Assembly: GCA_964426605.1 (NCBI GenBank)
Contig: CAYRQK010000001.1
Coordinates: 434,001-498,000 of the forward strand
Direction of reading: 5' to 3'
From: JAGQNT01 sp964426605
GTDB taxonomy: Bacteria; Patescibacteriota; Saccharimonadia; Saccharimonadales; UBA4665
DNA length: 64,000 bases
This document shows positions 55,185 through 63,292 of the stretch, piece by piece (the first letter of the stretch is position 1; the number at the start of each line of letters is the position of its first letter). Position numbers and translations under genes: made by a program. Under the pieces are notes generated by a model. The model was not told the DNA's origin, did no database searches, and saw only the letters and a program-made list of their open reading frames with translations.

Positions 55185-56065
55185 GCTTTTTTACTCCGAG
55201 CCTTGGTCTTGCTGCCCGAACGACGCGACTTTTTCTTGGGTTTCTTGTCCGGTTTTTTGCTGGGCTTATTGGGCTTATCGGGCAAAGCGTGCATCAGTGC
55301 CGACACGCCGGCCATGTCATCGTCCTCGGTTGTCTGCGGCAAGGTGTACATCACGCGTCGGGCACGATCGGCTACGCGGCCGAGAGCCGTTTTCTCATCA
55401 TAGACGATGCCACCATCGTGCATATAGACCACACGCGTGGCGTAGCGTGTCAACTCGGGATTGTGCGTGACAAACAATATTGTGTTGCCAGTTTTGTGGA
55501 TTTCGCTCAATAGCTCCATCACCAGTCGTGCACTCGCACTGTCCAGGTTGCCGGTTGGTTCGTCGGCAATAATAACCTTCGGATTGTTGACGAGCGCACG
55601 GGCAATGGCCACACTTTGCGCCTGGCCACCACTCAGCTGGCTGGGCATGAAATATTCGCGGCTCTGCATGCCAACCCTGTCGAGAATACTACTGGCAACT
55701 TTGGCGCGCCGGCTGGGCATCAACCCCTTGTACGTCAAGGGTAAGGCAACGTTTTCGAGCGCTGTCATTTTGGGTAGTAAATTGTAGTTTTGAAAGATAA
55801 AGCCAAACGTATCACGGCGCATCTTGGCCGCCCGCGTCGGGCTGAGTTTAGCGGCCGAGCGATTATTGAACGCGTAAGTGCCATGTGTCGGCCGGTCGAG
55901 CAGACCGATCATATTCAGTAGCGTCGACTTGCCGCAGCCGCTAGGGCCCATGATGGCCACACACTCGCCACTTTCCACCGTCAAATTAACTTCGTCGAGC
56001 GCAAGCGTTGTTGCGTCGCCGAAGCCATACAGCTTACTGACGTCTTTGAGTTCGATGAGCGGCAT
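55181..56065 (-). CDS. MacB-type ABC transporter ATPase with Lys-rich tail
   Basis: The ATPase of the same transporter, 294 residues. Walker A GPSGCGKST, Q-loop FQNYNLLPKMTALENVALPL (typical of the LolD/MacB group), signature LSGGQAQSVAIARALV, Walker B IIADEPTGNLDSASA, and switch His in VTHNPELTRYATRV. The signature is normally LSGGQqQRVAIA; here AQS replaces QQR. After residue 260 comes an unusual basic tail of Lys/Pro/Arg repeats (KPSKKPDKKPKKKSRRSGSK). That tail may bind nucleic acid or lipid. The ATG at 56065 follows a TACACT box by 11 bases. Confidence 0.94.
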   Translation of the reverse strand: MPLIELKDVSKLYGFGDATTLALDEVNLTVESGECVAIMGPSGCGKSTLLNMIGLLDRPTHGTYAFNNRSAAKLSPTRAAKMRRDTFGFIFQNYNLLPKMTALENVALPLTYKGLMPSRRAKVASSILDRVGMQSREYFMPSQLSGGQAQSVAIARALVNNPKVIIADEPTGNLDSASARLVMELLSEIHKTGNTILFVTHNPELTRYATRVVYMHDGGIVYDEKTALGRVADRARRVMYTLPQTTEDDDMAGVSALMHALPDKPNKPSKKPDKKPKKKSRRSGSKTKARSKKA

Positions 56066-56239
56066 ATCTGTTATCCAGTGTAACCCTGTATTTGCACCCG
56101 CCGCAACCTGTGTTTGTAGTAATTTTTAAGGTATAAATATATAAGGAGCTGCGGGCAAAAGAGCAGCGAGCTTGGTTTGCGAAGCAAACTCAGCTATGCT
56201 GATGAGCGATGAGAAAGACCGTAGGTTTGTCTCATATAC

Positions 56240-56329
56240 GGAGAGGTGGCCGAGTGGTTTAAGGCGCACGCCTGGAAAGTGTGTTGGGGCGAAAGTCTCT
56301 CGCAGGTTCGAATCCTGTCCTCTCCGCCA
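56240..56329 (+). tRNA. tRNA-Ser (anticodon GGA)
   Basis: A 90-base class II tRNA: GGAGAGG pairs with CCTCTCC. The D-arm is TGGCCGAGTGG..., the anticodon loop CTGGAAA carries GGA, and a long variable arm (GTTGGGGCGAAAGTCTCTC region) is present. T-arm CAGGTTCGAATCCTG, discriminator G, and encoded CCA. Confidence 0.97.
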
Positions 56330-56366
56330 GTACTACTTGACTGTCTTCGTCCCTGTTAATGGTACA

Positions 56367-56741
56367 ATGAAACCAATCATGCTTATGCTGCAATTCTTTT
56401 CGTGGTGGTATGGCCGAGGCTTGGCTGGGCTTATTGGTCGGATCCGTGGCCAGTTGAGGGCATTTGGCGAACTCTTCTCGGTCAATATATTGCTGCGCAC
56501 ATTGTTTGCACCGTGGCGGCGGATCATCAGTTATCCAGGTGCTGGGTTGGGCGACCACATGCGGGCACTACTCGACAATCTCATTAGCCGACTAGTTGGG
56601 TTCATTATCCGTATATTTGTACTGCTGGCAGCAGCAGTATCAGTGATAGTATTGGGGGTTTTGTGGCTGGCCGAACTGGTTGTCTGGCCACTGTTACCAC
56701 CGGCCATCGTAGCGTGTTTAATACTAGGAGTCGTGACGTGA
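56367..56741 (+). CDS. Small membrane protein before the Clp ATPase
   Basis: A protein of about 124 residues with two or three membrane helices. MLQFFSWWYGRGLAGLIGRI and NILLRTLFAPWRRIISYPGA resemble the start of a family of CPR membrane proteins of unknown function. Residues 65-120 are strongly hydrophobic (FIIRIFVLLAAAVSVIVLGV, WLAELVVWPLLPPAIVACLI). TACAAT overlaps the first ATG and lies 10 bases before a second one (56379), so 56379 may be the real start. The stop overlaps the GTG start of the Clp gene by 4 bases, which suggests they work together in the membrane. Confidence 0.75.
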   Translation: MKPIMLMLQFFSWWYGRGLAGLIGRIRGQLRAFGELFSVNILLRTLFAPWRRIISYPGAGLGDHMRALLDNLISRLVGFIIRIFVLLAAAVSVIVLGVLWLAELVVWPLLPPAIVACLILGVVT

Positions 56742-59098
56742 ACGGCCCGAACCTGTCAAGTATCCGTGCTCGCAAAGCCCGGCTAGGCAAGCGATTAGGT
56801 AAAGGCACACTAGTTACGACACAATTGACAGCACTGGCAGGCCTTGTTGGTGGGGCAGTGCTCATCTACGAGTCAACGAGTTACGGCTGGTTTTTGGCGG
56901 CGCTGGCAATTGTATTATTTTGTCTGACTCAATGGCTCAAATACGACCTGCTGCCGGTACCAATAAATGGCCAGGCACTAGATGGCCGGCTGGACCGTGA
57001 AGTGCTGGTGCGGCTGAAACCGGGCACAGCACTCACGGACCAAAGCCTGTGGCAAGCGCTGCAAACACACTGGCAGAGCGTGTTCATTATTAACCACCTG
57101 TTGGTTGCGCCCGAGCTTGTCGTTGATTTGTTAAGTGACAAGCCGGTGAGTGATGACATCTGGCACGCTGCCGCCCAGTGGGCTGACCGCACGGGCTGTC
57201 CGTCGATCGAGCCTGGCCACGTGGTGACGGCTCTATTCTTGCACACCCCAACGCTCCTTGAGCAACTCAAGCGCTTCAAACATACGCCAGCTGATGTCGA
57301 AGCTATCGCTGATTGGCTCGGCCAAGACTTAGCTGGTATGCGCCGTGGCAAACAAAACTTCGGTGGCATCGGTCGCGATTGGGCCAATGGCTTTACACCG
57401 CGACTCAATCAGTTCGGGCGTAATGTATCGCTCAGCATCGAAAAGCAGAATATACACTTTGGCGAGCTAAGCCAAAGCGAGGGTGTCCAGGCCATTAAGG
57501 CCGCCTTCGGCCAAGGCGCCTCAGCCGTGGCGCTGGTGGGCGAGCAGGGCATCGGCAAAACCAGCACCGCCTACGCCTTGGCCGAAAACTTGCTGGCCGA
57601 GACCAAGGACCGACACCTAGAGCATCGGCAGATTATCAGTCTCAGCCCAACGCACATCATTTCGGCCGCTCAGCGGCCGGGCGACCTGGAGTACATCGTG
57701 ACCAGCCTCATGAACGAGTCTGCCCACGCCGGTAACATTATTTTGTTTATGGACGACGCGCAGCTGTTTTTCGCTAATGGACCCGGCATGTTCGATGCCA
57801 CGCAGATATTACTACCTGTCATGCAATCGCGGGCCGTGCAATTTGTGCTGGCCATGACTCCGCATGACTACCAGCAGTTACGCGCACAGAACCCGGCTTT
57901 TGCTGGCTTGCTGACGCCAGTCATGCTGCGCGAGCCCGAGCAAGCGGATGTCATGAAATCCCTAACCAACGCTGCCACCAACTTTGAGGTCCGCCAAAAT
58001 GTCCTCGTTACCTACGAGGCGTTGCAAACCGCCTACCGCCTGAGCGGCCGCTACGAGCAAGATATGGCCTATCCCGGCAAGGCTATCAAACTACTGGAGC
58101 AATCCATTGTGCATGCCCAGCATAGCGTCGTCACTACTCGCTCGGTCGAGGCTGCTATCGAACAAACACAAGGTGTGAAAGTCAGCGGTGCCGGACCAGT
58201 GGAAGCTTCGCAGCTACTGAATCTCGAGGATCAAATTCACGAACGTATGATCAACCAAACTCGGGCTGTCAGTGTGGTCGCCAACGCTCTACGGCGCAAC
58301 CGCGCCGGTGTCAGCACGCCCAATCGTCCCATCGGTAGCTTCTTGTTCCTCGGCCCAACTGGTGTGGGTAAAACCGAACTCGCCAAGTCCATCGCCGCTA
58401 CGTACTTTGGCAACGAATCGAGCATGATTCGTCTCGACATGAGTGAATACCAGCAACCGACTGACGTGGCCCGGCTGCTCTCGACGGGCGAGGGTGAATC
58501 CAGCAGCCTCATACTGCGCGTGCGTCAGCAACCATTCAGCGTCGTGCTGCTGGACGAAATCGAGAAAGCCCATCCTAACATCCTGAATCTGCTACTACAG
58601 ATGCTCGACGAAGGTCAGCTGACCGACAGCAGCGGCCGGGCGGTGTCTTTCAAGGACGCTGTAGTCATCGTGACGAGCAACGCTGGCGCGGACATCATTC
58701 GCACCCACATCGAGCAGGGCGAGGAGCTAGAAACGTTTGAGAAAGAGTTTACCGATCAGCTCATAAACACCGGCCAATTCAAGCCCGAGCTACTTAACCG
58801 TTTCGACGAAATTGTATTATTCAGGCCGCTCAAACCGAGCGAGTTAGGGCAAGTGGTACGTTTGATGCTCGGCGACATCAACAAAACACTGGCAGCGCAG
58901 AATATTTCGGTTGCCCTGACTGATGCAGCCGTTGCCAAGATTGTTGATATGGGCAACGACCCGCGTCTGGGCGCCCGCCCTATGCGCCGCGCCCTGCAAC
59001 GTACGGTCGAAAACACCATCGCTCAAAAGATTTTACGTGGCGAGACTAACCCTGGTGATACTCTAACCCTCGACACAAGCGACCTCACCGAAGAATAG
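56738..59098 (+). CDS. Membrane-anchored Clp-type AAA+ ATPase
   Basis: A protein of 786 residues (GTG start at 56738, overlapping the previous TGA). Two membrane helices lie near the N-terminus (LTALAGLVGGAVLIYES and FLAALAIVLFCLTQWL), followed by a Clp-N-like helical part. D1 has Walker A GEQGIGKTS (about 268) but a weakened Walker B, LFMDDAQ, where DE is expected. D2 is intact: GPTGVGKTE (about 538), VVLLDEIEKAHP and LLNRFDEIV, then the ClpB D2-small domain ending GARPMRRALQRTVENTIAQK. There is no long middle coiled coil. It may unfold membrane proteins or act in secretion (inference). Confidence 0.92.
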   Translation: MNGPNLSSIRARKARLGKRLGKGTLVTTQLTALAGLVGGAVLIYESTSYGWFLAALAIVLFCLTQWLKYDLLPVPINGQALDGRLDREVLVRLKPGTALTDQSLWQALQTHWQSVFIINHLLVAPELVVDLLSDKPVSDDIWHAAAQWADRTGCPSIEPGHVVTALFLHTPTLLEQLKRFKHTPADVEAIADWLGQDLAGMRRGKQNFGGIGRDWANGFTPRLNQFGRNVSLSIEKQNIHFGELSQSEGVQAIKAAFGQGASAVALVGEQGIGKTSTAYALAENLLAETKDRHLEHRQIISLSPTHIISAAQRPGDLEYIVTSLMNESAHAGNIILFMDDAQLFFANGPGMFDATQILLPVMQSRAVQFVLAMTPHDYQQLRAQNPAFAGLLTPVMLREPEQADVMKSLTNAATNFEVRQNVLVTYEALQTAYRLSGRYEQDMAYPGKAIKLLEQSIVHAQHSVVTTRSVEAAIEQTQGVKVSGAGPVEASQLLNLEDQIHERMINQTRAVSVVANALRRNRAGVSTPNRPIGSFLFLGPTGVGKTELAKSIAATYFGNESSMIRLDMSEYQQPTDVARLLSTGEGESSSLILRVRQQPFSVVLLDEIEKAHPNILNLLLQMLDEGQLTDSSGRAVSFKDAVVIVTSNAGADIIRTHIEQGEELETFEKEFTDQLINTGQFKPELLNRFDEIVLFRPLKPSELGQVVRLMLGDINKTLAAQNISVALTDAAVAKIVDMGNDPRLGARPMRRALQRTVENTIAQKILRGETNPGDTLTLDTSDLTEE

Positions 59099-59107
59099 AG
59101 AAACAAA

Positions 59108-59812
59108 CTAGCCTATCTTGGTGCCGATGGCCTCACCGGCCGCAACTCTGCGAATGGCGTCAGCCTCGAGAGCGTTGAAAATTACAATCGGCAGCCTGTG
59201 CTCCATAGCCAAGCCAAGTGCGGCCTTGTCCATGACTTTGATGGCATCGTTGGCAACTGCATCTTCGAAACTAACGTGATCAACTTTGACGGCATCAGGA
59301 AATCGTTCTGGGTCTCTATTATATACACCGTCAACCTTGGTTGCCTTAAGAACTGCTTCGCAATCGAGTTCTAGGGCCAGCGACAGGGCAGCGGTGTCGG
59401 TCGTGAGATATGGTCGGCCAATACCGCCAGCTACAACAACCACGTGGCCCTTGCCCAAATCACTGATAGCTCGACGATGCGTAAACTGGTCGGCTACTTG
59501 GTCGGCCTTAATATTGGTCAAGGCTCGAGCCTCGACCGAATTACTATTGAAGATATCCGCCAACACCAGGGCATTCATCATAGTAGCCAGCATGCCGATG
59601 TTGTCGGCCGTAACGCGGCCAATACCATTGCCGGCTAGTTGTGCGCCGCGGGCATAGTTGCCGCCACCGACCATCACCACCACCTGCGTGCCGGCCTGCA
59701 CGACCTTTTCAATCTCTTTGCCAAACCAGGCAACCAACTCTGCGTCAACTCCACCATCGTACTTGCCGGAGAGTTGTTCGCCAGAGAGTTTGAGCAGCAC
59801 GCGTTTATACAT
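59108..59812 (-). CDS. pyrH: UMP kinase
   Basis: Phosphorylates UMP to UDP in pyrimidine nucleotide synthesis. The 234 residues of the amino-acid kinase fold start MYKRVLLKLSGEQLSG and show VVVMVGGGNYARGAQLAGNG, GRVTADNIGMLATMMNALVL, VVVVAGGIGRPYLTTDTAA and KATKVDGVYNRDPERFPDA. The typical 'GtGnPffTTDtaA' is here GIGRPYLTTDTAA, a slight change. TACACT (59826-59821) ends 8 bases before the ATG, so the gene is nearly leaderless. It diverges from xth. Confidence 0.96.
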   Translation of the reverse strand: MYKRVLLKLSGEQLSGKYDGGVDAELVAWFGKEIEKVVQAGTQVVVMVGGGNYARGAQLAGNGIGRVTADNIGMLATMMNALVLADIFNSNSVEARALTNIKADQVADQFTHRRAISDLGKGHVVVVAGGIGRPYLTTDTAALSLALELDCEAVLKATKVDGVYNRDPERFPDAVKVDHVSFEDAVANDAIKVMDKAALGLAMEHRLPIVIFNALEADAIRRVAAGEAIGTKIG

Positions 59813-59820
59813 TGAGCCTT

Positions 59821-59868
59821 AGTGTAGCACAGCGGCACACGACAACAGAAGTGCCAATGAGCTATACT
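59821..59868. promoter_or_regulatory. Divergent promoters of pyrH and exonuclease III
   Basis: Minus-strand TACACT (59826-59821) serves pyrH at 8 bases. Plus-strand TATACT (59863-59868) serves the exonuclease gene, ending 7 bases before the ATG at 59876. Both have the extended GC or TGC before the hexamer. Confidence 0.7.
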
Positions 59869-59875
59869 AAGGCAT

Positions 59876-60673
59876 ATGAAGGTATACTCCTGGAATGTCA
59901 ACGGCATCCGAGCCGTCATGAAAAAGGGTGTGTTCGTGCCGTTTGTTCAAGCCGAGAACCCCGATATTCTATGTCTCCAGGAAACCAAAGCCGAGCAAGG
60001 GCAGGCCGTCATTGATCTGCCGGAATACCAAGAATTCTGGAACTCGTCACGCACCAAAAAGGGCTACAGCGGTACGGCAATATTCACGAAGATTACACCG
60101 CTGCACGTCGTCAACGATATTCCCGAAGACATTGCCAAGGCGAACGGTTTAATCGCCGATGGCTACGGCGATGCCAATCACGAGGGCCGTGTGATTGCAG
60201 CCGAATTTGAGGACTTTTACGTCATAACGGCCTATACGCCCAACGCTAAGGACGGCTTGGCGCGCATTGACCTGCGCCAACGCTGGGACGCCGCCATGAC
60301 GGCCTACTGCGCCGACTTGCAAACTAAAAAACCAATCATCTACTGTGGTGACATGAATGTCGCTCACACCGAAGATGACCTGGCAAATCCCAAACCGAAC
60401 GTGGGGAAAAAGGGCTTTAGTAACGAGGAGCGTACTGGTTTTGACAACTGGTTATCAGCCGGCTTCGTCGACACGCTACGCCTCTTCAAAACCGGCAACG
60501 GTTTCTACACCTGGTGGAGCCATTTTGCCAACGCTCGCGCTCGCAACGTCGGTTGGCGCATCGATTATTTCCTGGTTTCCGAAGCGCTCAAGGACAAAGT
60601 CAAGGTCGCCGATATCCACCCCGATATCATGGGCAGCGACCATTGCCCAATATCCATCGCACTAGCCCTCTAG
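59876..60673 (+). CDS. xth: Exodeoxyribonuclease III (AP endonuclease)
   Basis: Base-excision repair enzyme cutting at abasic sites and degrading 3' ends. The 265 residues show VYSWNVNGIRAVMKKGV, DILCLQETKAEQGQ (metal Glu), GYSGTAIFTK, YTPNAKDGLARIDLRQRWDA, YCGDMNVAHTEDDLANPKPN and NARARNVGWRIDYFLVS, and end IMGSDHCPISIAL with catalytic Asp-His. All catalytic residues are present. The sequence is of the ExoA/APE1 type ('GWRiDYflvs', 'GSDHCPi'). Confidence 0.96.
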   Translation: MKVYSWNVNGIRAVMKKGVFVPFVQAENPDILCLQETKAEQGQAVIDLPEYQEFWNSSRTKKGYSGTAIFTKITPLHVVNDIPEDIAKANGLIADGYGDANHEGRVIAAEFEDFYVITAYTPNAKDGLARIDLRQRWDAAMTAYCADLQTKKPIIYCGDMNVAHTEDDLANPKPNVGKKGFSNEERTGFDNWLSAGFVDTLRLFKTGNGFYTWWSHFANARARNVGWRIDYFLVSEALKDKVKVADIHPDIMGSDHCPISIALAL

Positions 60674-61053
60674 GCTATGGCTGTCAGCTCGATATCAAAA
60701 ACAAGGTCAGAGTTGGCTGGAATGTTTGCAGCCGGTGATTGCGCGCCGTAAGCCTTAGCAGCCGGAATTACCAACCGGCGAGTACCGCCAATCTTCATGC
60801 CAGGCACGCCTTCGGTCCAACCGGCTATCACACCGCTCAACGGAAAGGTTATGGCCTCACCAAAATCATGTGAACTCTGGAAAATAGTGCCATCCTTGCA
60901 CAGCGCGCCGGTGTAGTGCGCCGTAATGGTCGCACCCTCCGGCACTACGTCACCAGTACCTTCGATCACGTCAATAATTTGCAATTCGGACACGTCGTCA
61001 ACTGGCGTAAAGTCAGCGAGTTTAGTGCCCTCGAGTGGTGTGTTTTGATTCAT
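60670..61053 (-). CDS. FKBP-type peptidyl-prolyl isomerase
   Basis: A proline isomerase of 127 residues. A short lead (MNQNTPLEGTKLADFTPVDD) is followed by the FKBP core: IEGTGDVVPEGATITAHYTG, IFQSSHDFGEAITFPLSGVI with GWTEGVPGMKIGGTRRLVIP and AYGAQSPAANIPANSDLVFD. Conserved aromatic and Asp pocket residues are mostly kept. There is no signal peptide, so it is cytosolic. TACACT (61066-61061) ends 7 bases before the ATG. It converges on xth with a 4-base overlap. Confidence 0.94.
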   Translation of the reverse strand: MNQNTPLEGTKLADFTPVDDVSELQIIDVIEGTGDVVPEGATITAHYTGALCKDGTIFQSSHDFGEAITFPLSGVIAGWTEGVPGMKIGGTRRLVIPAAKAYGAQSPAANIPANSDLVFDIELTAIA

Positions 61054-61060
61054 GTGTATT

Positions 61061-61082
61061 AGTGTAGCAGGGTTGCTATACT
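61061..61082. promoter_or_regulatory. Divergent -10 boxes of the FKBP and Nudix genes
   Basis: TACACT on the minus strand (61066-61061) and TATACT on the plus strand (61077-61082), each ending 7 bases from an ATG (61053 and 61090). Both genes would have leaderless mRNAs from a 36-base intergenic space. Confidence 0.7.
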
Positions 61083-61089
61083 GAGACCT

Positions 61090-61521
61090 ATGGGTTTATA
61101 CAATCACGCGCTATATCAGGTCGCTACAAAAGCGCTGATTTTCGACGACGACAAAGTGTTGGTCCTTGAAACGCCAGATGGCTACATCGACTTTCCGGGC
61201 GGGCGGGTGGACGAAACCGAACGCGATATACCATGGACCGAGGCTCTCAAACGAGAAATGGACGAAGAGATCGGCGGAGCAGTCCAGATAGACATTGGGC
61301 AAACATTATTCGTAAGTAAGCGCCTCTACCACAAAGACGGTCAAGCGCACCACATCGCCGCCATATTTTTCCGTTGCCAGTATCGGGGCGGCGACATTAC
61401 GCTGTCCGACGAGCACGGCAACTACAGCTGGATGACCATGAACGAGCTACTACATGACAATCGCCAGTTTATCTCTCCCGACGAAAAGTCTCTCTTGCAG
61501 CAACACTTTGCTAGCAACTAA
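61090..61521 (+). CDS. Nudix hydrolase
   Basis: Hydrolyses nucleoside diphosphates linked to another group. The 143 residues include the Nudix box GGRVDETERDIPWTEALKRE then MDEEIGG. It has three extra residues between the first Glu and the REUxEExGU part compared with the standard box, as in several subgroups. The core Glu pair is kept. The N-terminus (LYQVATKALIFDDDKVLVLE) is the typical first strand. The substrate is unknown. Confidence 0.9.
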   Translation: MGLYNHALYQVATKALIFDDDKVLVLETPDGYIDFPGGRVDETERDIPWTEALKREMDEEIGGAVQIDIGQTLFVSKRLYHKDGQAHHIAAIFFRCQYRGGDITLSDEHGNYSWMTMNELLHDNRQFISPDEKSLLQQHFASN

Positions 61522-61556
61522 AGCACGTTAGCTACCCAAACGGACCCGGAGGTGTT

Positions 61557-61880
61557 ATGCTGCAAGCCATATATAGCGGAGCTTCAACCATGGCCAATAG
61601 TTATCCATACCCAGCTGCCGAGCACCTCCAGCCAGTCGTCACACCCTATGACGTGATTGACGAAGAGCTGCGCTACTATCGTAGCGGGCCCGAGCTTCGC
61701 CGGGGTATTATCGGTATCGGCAAAATATATAGGAAAACTCTGTTCATGATTGGCCTTCAGAAATACGCACGATTGATGAAGATCGCTCAACTCACAAACG
61801 AGGTCAGTAGCGAGCTCGATCGGCCTGCCTTACCGGCAAACTTTTACGTCGGTGAGATTCTGGCCACACACCACTGTTAG
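61557..61880 (+). CDS. Uncharacterised protein, possibly first part of a split gene
   Basis: A 107-residue protein with MANSYPYPAAEHLQPVVTPY early and GKIYRKTLFMIGLQKYARLM in the middle. I do not recognise it. The real start may be ATG 61590 (MANSYPYP). AGGAGG-like GGAGGTGTT precedes 61557. It stops with ATHHC and is followed 4 bases later by another unknown frame in a different phase. The pair may be two coupled genes, or one gene split by a frameshift. Confidence 0.5.
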   Translation: MLQAIYSGASTMANSYPYPAAEHLQPVVTPYDVIDEELRYYRSGPELRRGIIGIGKIYRKTLFMIGLQKYARLMKIAQLTNEVSSELDRPALPANFYVGEILATHHC

Positions 61881-61884
61881 GCCG

Positions 61885-62199
61885 ATGCCGAAGGTAGTAC
61901 GACAATACGTGCTCGGCCAGAATCCCCTCAACTATCACGGTAGCGAACACTATACTAGCCCCGATACACATATCCTCAGATCGACTTGTGCCGAACTGAT
62001 CGCATTCCGAAACCACGATTGGAAAGACGTCCTCAATCAGCAAGATGACCTCTATCAAGAAAAGCTGTTCGAGGTTACCACTAGGCTATACGAAGACATC
62101 CCAAACGCTGGCCAAAACGAAGACGATTTTATGGCCGGCTACCTGTACGCTGCCAACCTCATCTTTACCGCCCTCACACCCGACGAGCCTTCGGTATAA
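61885..62199 (+). CDS. Uncharacterised protein, possibly second part of a split gene
   Basis: A 104-residue frame from ATG 61885 (MPKVVRQYVLGQNPLNYHGS), or 115 from GTG 61852. It contains a charged helix (DWKDVLNQQDDLYQEKLFEV) and ends FTALTPDEPSV. Not recognised. It is 4 bases after the stop of the upstream frame; no ribosome binding site is clear for ATG 61885, which favours coupling or a frameshifted single gene. Confidence 0.5.
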   Translation: MPKVVRQYVLGQNPLNYHGSEHYTSPDTHILRSTCAELIAFRNHDWKDVLNQQDDLYQEKLFEVTTRLYEDIPNAGQNEDDFMAGYLYAANLIFTALTPDEPSV

Positions 62200-62339
62200 C
62201 TATTGATGCACCGTACTTGGTGACTTTGGGGCCCGGCACAGTAAGGACAATGCACCGACCCAACAACCAGGGCCTTACCGACAGCGACCGACCGTCACAG
62301 TGACAAGATACGACTAGGGGCCTGTAGTAGCCAAGTTCA

Positions 62340-62370
62340 TTGACAGCATGTGCACCTGTCGCCGTATTAT
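62340..62370 (+). promoter_or_regulatory. Promoter of the VOC gene group
   Basis: TTGACA at 62340-62345 and TATTAT at 62365-62370 with a 19-base spacer, followed by GAGGAGG about 6 bases before the ATG at 62398. The upstream 62200-62339 holds no gene I can see. Confidence 0.6.
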
Positions 62371-62397
62371 TAAAGGGAACGTAACGAGGAGGGTAAC

Positions 62398-62850
62398 ATG
62401 AGTAATCATCCAGTGGTACATTTTGAAATGGGATATAACGATAAGAGCCGCATGGTCAACTTTTATCAGACCGCTTTCGGCTGGCGAGCACAAGACATGG
62501 GCGAAGATATGGGCGGCTACGTAGTAGCCCAGACAGCCGATACCGACGCAGATGGCATGGTCCAAACGCCGGGAACCATCAACGGCGGCTTCTACCAAAA
62601 GACGGACGACCCAACCTCACAAGCCCCGTCCATCGTCATCTCGGTACAAAATATCAAGCAAGCAATGGAAGACGTGAAGTTAGCCGGCGGCGTCATCAAC
62701 GGCAGCATGTTGCCAGACGGCAGTAAAACTATGGAACCAACCGAGATTCCGGGCGTTGGCCTCTGGATGTCCTGCAACGATACCGAAGGTAACCGCTTCA
62801 GTATACTGCAGCCCAATCCCCGTACCAGTCAGATGGGGGAGCAGTCATGA
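62398..62850 (+). CDS. VOC-superfamily protein (glyoxalase/bleomycin-resistance fold)
   Basis: A 150-residue protein of two beta-alpha-beta-beta-beta units. The start PVVHFEMGYNDKSRMVNFYQ and TAFGWRAQDMGED is typical of the 'hfeip..d...a..FY...fGW' group, often annotated as glyoxalase. The second unit has IVISVQNIKQAMEDVKLAGG and ends GLWMSCNDTEGNRFSILQPN, typical 'g.....DpeGN.f.l.q'. Metal ligands are not certain and the substrate is unknown. First of three VOC genes in one operon with overlapping ends. Confidence 0.9.
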   Translation: MSNHPVVHFEMGYNDKSRMVNFYQTAFGWRAQDMGEDMGGYVVAQTADTDADGMVQTPGTINGGFYQKTDDPTSQAPSIVISVQNIKQAMEDVKLAGGVINGSMLPDGSKTMEPTEIPGVGLWMSCNDTEGNRFSILQPNPRTSQMGEQS

Positions 62851-63284
62851 GCGCCGTCGGTACGTACCTCAATTTTGTCCGCAACACTGAAGAGGCCTTT
62901 GAGTTCTACAAAACGGTGTTTGGCACCGAATTCGAGGGGGAAGTAACACGCTTCGGCACCGTGCCCACCGAACCCGGCCAGCCAGCTACTCCGGACAGCG
63001 ACAAGGATTTGATCGTGCACGTCACGTTACCCATACTGGGCGGACACAAACTACACGGCACCGACGCCCCAGAATCCATGGGATTCAAACTCAACTTTGG
63101 CGACAACATGCACATCTTACTAGAGCCCGATTCACTCGAAGAATCGCAACGCCTGTTCGAAGCGCTTTCTGCCGGCGGTGAGGTAGATATGCAGTTAGAG
63201 AAGATGTTTTGGGGTGACTACTTTGCTTCCTGGGCAGACCAATTTGGCACGAGATGGATGATGAACTATCACGAAGGGATCTAG
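62847..63284 (+). CDS. PhnB-like VOC protein
   Basis: A 145-residue protein: YLNFVRNTEEAFEFYKTVFG is the typical PhnB start, HKLHGTDAPESMGFKLNFGD the middle, and DYFASWADQFGTRWMMNYHE the end ('G..D.fG..W.i'). The enzymatic role of the family is unknown. Its ATG overlaps the previous gene's TGA by 4 bases. Confidence 0.9.
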   Translation: MSAVGTYLNFVRNTEEAFEFYKTVFGTEFEGEVTRFGTVPTEPGQPATPDSDKDLIVHVTLPILGGHKLHGTDAPESMGFKLNFGDNMHILLEPDSLEESQRLFEALSAGGEVDMQLEKMFWGDYFASWADQFGTRWMMNYHEGI

Positions 63285-63292
63285 GAGGAACT

